Positions 57,528 to 64,000 of a stretch of DNA of 64,000 nt are shown piece by piece. This DNA comes from Agapetus fuscipes (taxonomy: Eukaryota > Arthropoda > Insecta > Trichoptera > Glossosomatidae). Positions within the stretch are counted from its first letter, which is position 1, and each line of letters starts with the position of its first letter. The position numbers and the translations under genes were made by a program. The stretch covers positions 6,634,001-6,698,000 of the forward strand of contig OX637344.1 in assembly GCA_951799405.1 (NCBI GenBank), read 5' to 3'. The notes below the pieces were generated by a model that was given only the letters and a program-made list of their open reading frames with translations, did no database searches and was not told the DNA's origin.

Positions 57528-60500
57528 TCAGTGCCTCCTCACCAGGGTGTTGTAGAGCGCCCTCTTGAGCTCTCTGCTCATGGGGGCGGCCAGGGGATCA
57601 GCACAGCGGCGCAGCAAGGCGGCAAGGGAGGGCGGGGCACGCCTGGAGGACAGCAGGCCCGGCAGCAAGACACGACCTCCGGCAGCCTGGCCCAGGAACA
57701 CACGGGAGCACACCACCTGCAGGAGGAGCAATAGGTTAAACAGGAGGGATTTCGGCCACTTGTACTTGCACTTGTATCCAATCCACTAGGAGTGGCTACT
57801 ACTTATCAACGTGGTTTATAATGAATGTGGTGAAAATCGGAACTAACATTGCCATTTTGTTTTTTTCATAGTTCAATGTGATCTTTGCTGAATTGCTAAC
57901 ATTTTAGAAGTATTTTGTTGAAAAAACAAATAATATCCATTGATTATACAGCGCCTTCCTTTACTTCTCATCTAAATTCAGTTTAAGCCGTGTACATCTG
58001 TACTTCTGCAGATGCACACTACAGATGTGTCTCTATTTTATTCTTTCCTTGCCACTTCATTCATCTCCTCGACATCCATCACTTCTTTTTCTCTTTGTAG
58101 GTATGCTCCAGTAGTGCCATAGGTTCACCATCTCTGGTTTAGGCATTAGAAAGAATGGACAATGGTCAATGAATGACTGATAAAAAGAGTGTGCAAAGGG
58201 AGTGTCAAAGGTTAGTAAGAAGATACAGGAAAGAATAGATTAATCAAATAAGCAAGATTGCAAAAGACTCAAACCTGCAGATTGAGAAAAAGAGAAGAGC
58301 ATGCCGTAGATTCCAAAATGATTTAGGATTTAAAAATAAAAATGGAACCCCACAAAGTATACAAGTGCCTTCCATCAAGCTATTTCATTGATTGCTATGT
58401 TCTTTCAGAATAATTCCACACCTGGAGACTATCGTTGGTGCCCTCCTCTGGTGGACAGTCCACCCCTCCTGTCCTCACAGCAGAAGGTCTCAGATGTTTC
58501 AGTCTCCCTCCCGATGCTCCAAAATGTGACAACTCTGTGTCACAGAGATGCAAATGTGCCTTATCAAACTTCTCTAGAAGTTCCAAAATGAGAACAGCCA
58601 GCCTAGCTCTCCTTTCCCATTCTTCAGAAGTGTCTTCTAAAGAAAACAAAGCAGAAGTTCCTCTTATGGGTTCTGCTTCTTCCACAGCATAAAGCAAACC
58701 ACATGTTCCAACCCTCTCCGGAAATAAACCTCTATTCTCAAATAAAACTGTTAATAAGTATTCGTAATCTTGTAGCAGCTTCCAGATGTTTTCCATTTCG
58801 ACGACTCGTTTAGAGTCGTCTTGTATTTTAATGAAGAATGTTTTTTCTCCTAGTGGGAGTTTGCTGAGTTGTTCTGCTTTTGCGTTGGTGATGGTGAGGT
58901 TAAGTTTTTGGAGAATGTGTTGTTTTATCATGGTTTTGAATCGCTCATCGGTTGGGTAGTGCTTGGTTTGCTGCTCGTCTGTCCAGTAGATTGGTGGTAG
59001 AGGGATGTTTGAGTTTGGAGATGGCGCTCGGAAGTCCAGGGTTCTGCCCATCCAGGATGCGGAGAAGGAGGCTGCTCTGCCTGCTGGGGCGCCTCCTTGG
59101 CAGCGCATGTTTTCTATAGCCTCCAGCACACACAGCGGCTCACAAAGAACACCGAGGGCTTCACCTGACATGTGCTCTATACACTAAAAAGAAAAGAAAA
59201 ACAAGATTTGAAATATTTTTTTCATGTAATGAAATCTCTGAGAACAAGCAAAATATGTATAGGTAATTACTTAACTTTTTATTTTCTGTACAAAACTATT
59301 AATTTTTGACCTTTTGTCTAAATTGAGAAGACATATTAACGTAAAAAACATAAAATAAATAATAAGTAAGCCTTTTACATTCAGTTTAAAGTCACTATAT
59401 TATTGCTGAAAAAAACTCTGATGTGGATGAAAGAAAAGCGATTAGGGCTCTTTCAAGGGCCACTAGTGATGCATGCGTCAAGTTATCACTCTATTAATGT
59501 GTCTGGACATCCTGATGTTGGTGCACAGGACTGCCTAGTGCAAGAGCAGAGCTGCAGTGAAAAGGGCCGACACCAGGGCCCTCATTAGGGCCACCAGTCA
59601 TATGTCTCAAGGTACCACTCTGTTGATGTGTATGGAGATCCTGGACTCCCCAATGCAGCAGCAGGGCTGCATTGAGGAGGACCGCCACTAGGGCTCTCAT
59701 TAGGGCCACCAGCCATATAATAATAATAATATTAGGACCGGTTGATTGACCGGTCGATAGCTCAGTTGGTAGAGTGCTTGCATTCCATGCCATGAGCTCG
59801 GGTTCGAATCCCACCGAGCGCGAGGGTGTCAGAAATGATTTCCCGTTTCGGTGTTTATTTCAAACCCCAAAATAATAATGCCGGCAAGGTTTACTCAGCC
59901 TTCACAAGAATTGAGTACCAGCTCTCTCGGGAGCTGGGAAAACACCACTTCAATTGAAGTGGTTGGCGTAAGGCCGGCCCCCTTACCTGTAAAAATAAGT
60001 AGGTTCAACTCGCCACATGCGACCCCTTCGGGGATAACGCGGCAAGAAGTTACGCTATATGTGTAGCTTAGTTGCGTTTTTTTTTAGGATGATTTATTTG
60101 GTGAGCGTTGTTTTTGTGTGTATCACACCTCAAGAGCCCTCTGCGAGCTTGGTCGTCGCTGTAGAAAGCGCCAATTCTCAAGCAAGACCCAGTTCTTGTA
60201 AGGTTGGATGGACCTTTCAGTGACCGGTCTTTGGTAAAGGTTTATGAATTTTTCAACTCAGCGAAGAGCACATTCGAAATATAAATGGTATATTTTTGTG
60301 CTCCGCCGGGATCCAAATCCACAACCTTCCATTTACGAGTCCGAAGTGTTGCCACTACGGACTACGGACCAGTCCAAGTAGGACCAGTAAAGGTATGTAT
60401 ATGAATTTTTCACCCAGCGAAGAGCATATTTGAAAATATAAATGGTATTTTTTTGTGCTCTGCCGGGATTCGAACCCACAACCTTCCATTTACGAGTCAG

Positions 60501-60843
60501 AAGTGTTAACCACTAGACTACGGACCGGTCAAGTTATATATGTGTTAAGTTACCACTCTGTTGATATGTCTGGAGATCCTGGACTCGTCAATGTAGGAGC
60601 AGGGCTGCATTGAGGAGGGCCCTCATTAGGGCCACCAGTCATATAAATGTGTTAAGTTACCACTCTGTTGATGTATCTGGAGATCCTGATGTTGGTGCAG
60701 AGGACTCCCCAGTGCAGGAGCAGGGCTGCAGTGAGGAGGGCGAGCACCAGGGTCCCTGCCAGCGCCACCAGCCTGCGCCCTAGGCGGCCTAGGCGCCCTG
60801 ATAGCGCCCCCACCCACAGGCACGCCAACTGGGGCGGCAGCAT
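57528..60843 (-). CDS. FAM69/DIPK1-like membrane-anchored divergent kinase
   Basis: Three exons in gene order: 60843-60661, 59183-58422 and 57716-57528, all phase 0, giving 377 residues (vertebrate members have about 430). FAM69/DIPK1 proteins are type II, cysteine-rich, kinase-fold proteins of the secretory pathway whose substrates are mostly unknown. Exon 1 encodes a single membrane anchor (LVALAGTLVLALLTAALLL, about residues 28-47). Exon 2 starts at C62 with a paired-cysteine segment (LCEPLCVLEAIENMRC) and has WKLLQDYEYLLTVLF, GTCGLLYAVEEAEP and LEKFDKAHLHLCDTELSHFG, resembling the DIPK1 core around its CDT motif. Exon 3 ends with LAALLRRCADP and MSRELKRALYNTLVRRH. Exon 1 is preceded by an acceptor (TTTCCAG at about 60857), so an upstream exon could supply more N-terminus. 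The identification rests on motif spacing and topology. The anchor exon has three decayed partial copies in intron 1. Confidence 0.6.
58150..58320 (+). repeat. family B coding scrap
   Basis: AATGAATGACTGATAAAAAG and AGTGTCAAAGGTTAGTAAGA resemble the [17 protein letters not shown] region of 46690-47199. An inverted piece of the same family end lies at about 57755-57815 (ACTTGCACTTGTATCCAATC, CACTAGGAGTGGCTACTACT). In intron 2 of the DIPK1-like gene. Confidence 0.45.
59455..59715 (-). repeat. two decayed partial copies of the DIPK1-like anchor exon
   Basis: Positions 59592-59715 and 59455-59590 (minus strand) each repeat the second half of exon 1: CTGGTGGCCCTAATGAG, GCAGCCCTGCT, GGAGTC, CATCAACAGAGTG, then a donor-like GGTACC or GATAAC. 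The copy nearer the real exon 2 keeps TGCACCAACATCAGGATG but has TAG where exon 1 has the anchor-end TGG. They lie in intron 1 in the same orientation as the exon. Confidence 0.75.
59745..60076 (+). mobile_element. SINE1, full-length reference copy
   Basis: The head is GACCGGTCGATAGCTCAGTT with box A TAGCTCAGTTGG and box B GGTTCGAATCC at the right spacing. The body has GGGTGTCAGAAATGATTTCC, CAAGGTTTACTCAGCCTTCA, CGGGAGCTGGGAAAA, AAGTGGTTGGCGTAAGGCCG and CGGCAAGAAGTTACGC, ending in a T run at about 60076. The other SINE1 copies were recognised against this one. Confidence 0.85.
60087..60532 (-). mobile_element. two SINE2 copies, head to tail, inverted
   Basis: A full copy spans 60087-60377 (on the + strand CACACCTCAAGAGCCCTCTG ... 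CATTTACGAGTCCGAAGTGT). A second, 3'-truncated one spans 60378-60532 with the best head: inverted box B GGTTCGAATCC and box A-like TAGTCTAGTGG, ending at GGACCGGTC. With SINE1 at 59745 they split the array of anchor-exon copies. Confidence 0.8.
60533..60645 (-). repeat. third decayed partial copy of the DIPK1-like anchor exon
   Basis: The minus strand repeats CTGGTGGCCCTAATGAGGGC, CTCCTCAATGCAGCCCTGCT, GATCTCCAGACATATCAACA, GAGTGGTAACTTAACAC. It lies directly downstream of exon 1 in gene sense and preserves the donor GTAACT, but lacks the TGCACCAACATC segment. Confidence 0.75.
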
Positions 60844-60904
60844 CACACCACACACCCTGGAAATACTTATATTAGTACAAAATTAGTACAAATATTAGGT
60901 AGTG

Positions 60905-61145
60905 ATGTGGCACTATTATACAACAAAAAAACGAATAAATTTTTCAACCTCTCAGAAAGGGGAAAGGCCTCAGATTTTGTGTGGCACTATTAAACAATAA
61001 CAAAAACGAATAAATTTTTCAACCTCTCAGAAATTTGATTGGCACTATTAAACACATTGGCAGATTTGATGTGGCACTATTAAACAACAAAAAAAACGAA
61101 TAAAATTTTCAACCTCTCAGAAAGGGGAAAGGCCTCAGATTTAGT
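60905..61145 (+). repeat. minisatellite-like tandem repeat
   Basis: Units of roughly 50-75 bases begin TGGCACTATTA at about 60909, 60981, 61032 and 61072 and contain AAAACGAATAAATTTTTCAA, CCTCTCAGAAAGGGGAAAGG and CCTCAGATTT. Units differ in length through internal deletions. Confidence 0.75.
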
Positions 61146-61249
61146 TCAAGTTTGTGGATTTAGGGATTCCGACCAAGAACGATGGTTAAACATTCAATGC
61201 GTAAAATATCCTAAAACCTGCTGACCATGGCACCTAATTTTTGTCCCTA

Positions 61250-62515
61250 ACTATCTATATCTATAAAGAAGGATGTATGTATGTATGTATGTATGTATGT
61301 ATGTATGTATGTATGTATGTATGTATGTATGTATGTCCCCTATAGACTCATAAACCGCTCATCCGATTTTGACGAAATTTTCAGGAAACATGTAACATAT
61401 TCTTAGAACGAATCCTGTGAAGTTTGATGGTGATCAAATAAACAGTGGTTCTCAATTCTCGATATTTCAGCAACGAGGTCGGTAAATTTCGAAACCACCC
61501 AATAGAAGACAACCATTATATTCAACTACAATACATAATCTTTGTTGCAAATATACATTTACATTAAAGATTCATATAAAATGCATGCTCACAAGTAGAC
61601 ACATGTAAGTTCACGCTTACAAATGCTGCATGTGTACCCACTCATAATTTAAAATCCAAATCTAAAATGAACAACCCAGTAACTTTTACTTTACGCCAAC
61701 TTGAAATGGATGTTATTCAGCTCCTGAGTGGATTGACACTCATTTCTTATGAAGGCTGAGTAAGACTTGCCGGTATTTTATTTTGGGTTTAAAATAAACA
61801 CTGAAACGGGAAATAATTTCTGACAACTTCGGTGGGATTCTAACTCGAGATCTCGGCATGGAATGCAATCTATCTATCTATATCTATAAAGAAGGATGTG
61901 TGTATGTATGTATGTATGTATGTATGTATGTATGTATGTATGTATGTATGTATGTATGTCCCCTATAGACTCATAAACCGCTCATCCGATTTTGACGAAA
62001 TTGTCAGGAAACATGTAACATATTTTTAGAATGAATCCTGTGAAGTTTGATGGTGATCAAATGAACAATGGTTCTCAATTCTCAATATTTCAGCAACGAG
62101 GTTGGTAAATTTTGAAACCACCCAATAGAAGAAGACCATTATATTCAACTACAATACATAATCTTAGTTGCAAATATACATTTACATTAAAGATTCATAT
62201 AAAATGCATGCTCACAAGTAGACACATGTAAGTTCACGCTTACAAATGCTGCATGTGTACCTACTCATAATTTAAAATCCAAATCTAAAATGAACAACCC
62301 AGTAACTTTTACTTTACGCCAACTTGAAATGGATGTTATTCAGCTCCTGAGTGGCTTGACACTCATTTCTTATGAAGGCTGAGTAAGCCTTGCCGGTATT
62401 TTATTTTGGGTTAGAAATAAACACTGAAACGAGAAATAATTTCTGACAACTTCAGTGGGATTCTAACTCGAGATCTCGGCATGGAATGCAGTTACTCTAC
62501 CAACTAAGCTATAGA
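61250..62515. repeat. 623-bp composite tandem duplication
   Basis: Two units share the order CTATAAAGAAGGATGT, a (TATG)n tract, CCCCTATAGACTCATAAACC, CGATTTTGACGAAATT, an inverted family A fragment (about 61528-61705 and 62150-62325) and an inverted SINE1 with its head at the end. AAAGAAGG recurs at 61265 and 61888, a 623-base period. Unit 1 stops inside the SINE1 head at CATGGAATGCAA; unit 2 continues through ACTCTACCAACTAAGC. Confidence 0.85.
61272..61335 (+). repeat. (TATG)n microsatellite
   Basis: About 15 uninterrupted TATG units. The partner tract in the second duplication unit lies at about 61902-61959. Confidence 0.9.
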
Positions 62516-62556
62516 CCGGACTTTTTACAAATATGGTGGATCGATATCGGTTTGGT

Positions 62557-63104
62557 TAGGGGTAAGCAACCTGCGGCTCACCAGCCACATGCGGCTCTTT
62601 GGGTGTGAAGTTACGGCTCTTTAGCTTCATACGCAAATATAAAAAAAACACAGAATTATACTTCTGATCGAAAAAAACTAAATCGTTCTGAATCGATTAA
62701 CGATCTCTCCGCTACTTGTACTCGCTTTTCACCCTCCCCCCGCCCCATCGACGCTATTTATTGTTGGCAAAAAAACATTTGTGGCTCTTTACAAATCCAA
62801 ATCCAAAATAAGATATGTATCATTTGAGATTCACATCAAATGCATTCCCATAAGCAGACACGCATAATTTCGCGCTCACACATACCGCATGTGGAACTAC
62901 AATATAAAAACCCAATCTTAAATGAACATAAGCCCTGCAACTCTTGCCGACCTTCCCTGAAACAGGGGCGACATTGGCAAAGTGAACCATTTTTTACAGT
63001 ATGGGTGGTCAGCCTCATACCAACCTATAAGTCAAGGAAAAGCTTTGAAATTTGTAAATTGTAATTTTTGGCTCTTCCGACTCAAAAGGTTGCCGACCCC
63101 TGGC
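62557..63104. mobile_element. hAT-like non-autonomous element carrying a family A insertion
   Basis: The left end TAGGGGTAAGCAACCTGCGG and the right end, inverted, CAGGGGTCGGCAACCTTTTG match as hAT-type terminal repeats. GGCTCTTT words cluster near both ends. No convincing 8-bp target duplication is seen. An inverted, well-preserved family A 3' end (62797-63040) lies inside, so that retrotransposition is younger. Confidence 0.65.
62797..63040 (-). repeat. family A 3' end nested in a hAT-like element
   Basis: AATCCAAATCCAAAATAAGA, CATTCCCATAAGCAGACACG, TAAATGAACATAAGCCCTGC, CTTCCCTGAAACAGGGGCGA and ACCAACCTATAAGTCAAGGA. It is nearly identical in order and sequence to the copy at 25937-26176. 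Confidence 0.8.
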
Positions 63105-63435
63105 CTAGACAAAAGTTCCAAATTAAAAAATGTTATTCAAGTATTCCAAGTTGAATTTTAGAAATGTAAGAAAGCTTTTATATCCCGCACTTATAAAAAA
63201 TACGATAAACGAAAGTTCGTAGGTCACAACTAGAAGACCATATTGAAATATATTATTATTATTAAAACCTTTTATTGAAACATACTTTTAATTAAAATAT
63301 ACATAATATAGTTGTTTTTTCAAAAACCGCATTTCTGTAAAATTATATACTCACCACAAATTTAAAGATCGTTTTTTTCTCGGCGGTTAAACGTCTTTCT
63401 TCTATGTGACAATGGTCCAAACGCAAAAACGCAAA

Positions 63436-63740
63436 CGCAACTAAGCTACACATATAGTGTAACTTCTTGCCGCGTTATCCCCGAAGGGGTCGCATGTGGC
63501 GAGTTGAACCTATTTATTTTTACAGGTAAGGGGGCCGGCCTTACGCCAACCACTTCAGTTGAAGTGGAGGTTTCCCAGCTCCCGAGAGTGCTGGTACTCA
63601 TTTCTTGTGAAGGCTGAGTAAACCTTGCCGGTATTTTACTTTGGGGTTTGAAATAAACACCGAAACGGGAAATCATTTCTGACACCCTCGGTGGGATTCG
63701 AACCCGAGCTTTCGGCATGGAATGCAAGCACTCTACCAAG
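63436..63740 (-). mobile_element. SINE1, near full length, inverted
   Basis: On the + strand: CAACTAAGCTACACATATAG, GCCGCGTTATCCCCGAAGGG, AACCACTTCAGTTGAAGTGG, CTCCCGAGAGTGCTGGTACT, GGGATTCGAACCCGAGC (inverted box B) and GCAAGCACTCTACCAA. The box A end is clipped at 63740. Confidence 0.8.
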
Positions 63741-64000
63741 ATAAACAAAATGTTTGCCTTTTACCTAACCCGGCCGTGCGACTTACAATTTTGTTGTCAA
63801 TAGAAAATGTTCCGTGTGCACTACCTAAAACTTTCACTTATTGAAATAATGGATAGAGCACATTTTAAATGTGGGGAAAAAATGAGAATTCACTTGGCCG
63901 GGATAAAGACAGGACAGGGAGTCAAAAATTCAACATAAATTAAACACTTTTATGGAGATAGTTGAAAAAACACTTAAGTGCATCATATTGTATGAAGCAT
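63741..64000. other. window end, nothing recognised
   Basis: No coding segment or known repeat was identified in the final 260 bases. Confidence 0.4.

Noticed and set aside
57565..57789. Several overlapping frames on both strands across the last DIPK1-like exon
   Set aside because: GC-rich exon shadows; only the frame ending at 57528 joins in phase and resembles the family C-terminus.
59758..59825. Apparent tRNA gene with box A and box B
   Set aside because: The same head occurs in several copies followed by the same SINE body, and no clean acceptor stem closes it.
61272..61335. (TATG)n tract as a CRISPR-like or regulatory array
   Set aside because: Simple microsatellite with no spacers; eukaryotic context.
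62549..63112. Perfect target duplication for the hAT-like element at 62557-63104
   Set aside because: The flanking 8-mers GGTTTGGT and GCCTAGAC do not match, so no duplication is claimed.

Overview
This is a eukaryotic nuclear window, almost certainly insect and most likely lepidopteran. Coding exons are GC-richer than the strongly AT-rich surroundings, introns have GT-AG (once GC-AG) borders, and much of the non-coding DNA is made of non-LTR retrotransposon tails, tRNA-headed SINEs, hAT-type DNA elements and fold-back repeats. The glutathione transferase reads like moth/butterfly omega-class enzymes. The taxonomic call is inference from protein resemblance only; no search was run.

Six protein genes can be reconstructed. 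(1) RELCH/KIAA1468 homologue, + strand, 769-18456, 17 coding exons whose phases all join to a 1199-residue protein with two LisH motifs, coiled coils and a HEAT-type C-terminus. (2) D-aspartate/D-amino-acid oxidase, - strand, 28842-22387, six exons, 338 residues ending in the peroxisomal signal SKL. (3) SRPK-type SR-protein kinase, - strand, 34065-32236, one uninterrupted 609-residue exon. (4) Replication licensing factor Cdt1, + strand, 36423-41401, three exons, 682 residues with an N-terminal PIP-box degron. (5) Omega-class glutathione transferase, - strand, 50365-43700, five exons, with an in-frame N-terminal extension that looks like a mitochondrial presequence. (6) A FAM69/DIPK1-like membrane-anchored divergent kinase, - strand, 60843-57528, three exons. 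These are ordinary, functionally unrelated neighbours; nothing suggests an operon-like cluster.

The rest is repeats. One non-LTR family (called family A here) has a conserved ~230-bp 3' end with a TAGATTA-type tail and occurs about twenty times on both strands. Its most complete copy is at 52184-53640. Other non-LTR relics are an RTE/BovB-like piece (13755-14682), an L2/CR1-like piece (47757-48890, decayed copies at 9213 and 4207), a family with an ACAGTT tail (46690-47270 and others) and a 3' fragment ending in TTATGAA repeats (35340-36191). Three SINE families are visible. hAT-like elements lie at 2751-3832 and 25031-25887 (perfect 8-bp target duplications), 37554-38020 (imperfect duplication) and 62557-63104.

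The most unusual structure is a set of inverted-repeat elements. Their loops or arm ends carry a CTGANGA box, a short hairpin and a GAAAC box, the order seen in hammerhead ribozyme cores. They occur as three sequence-unrelated types, two of them side by side in a DAO/DDO intron. Also notable are partial tandem copies of the signal-anchor exon of the DIPK1-like gene, a 623-bp composite tandem duplication, nested insertions, and an in-frame alternative acceptor downstream of a SINE in RELCH.
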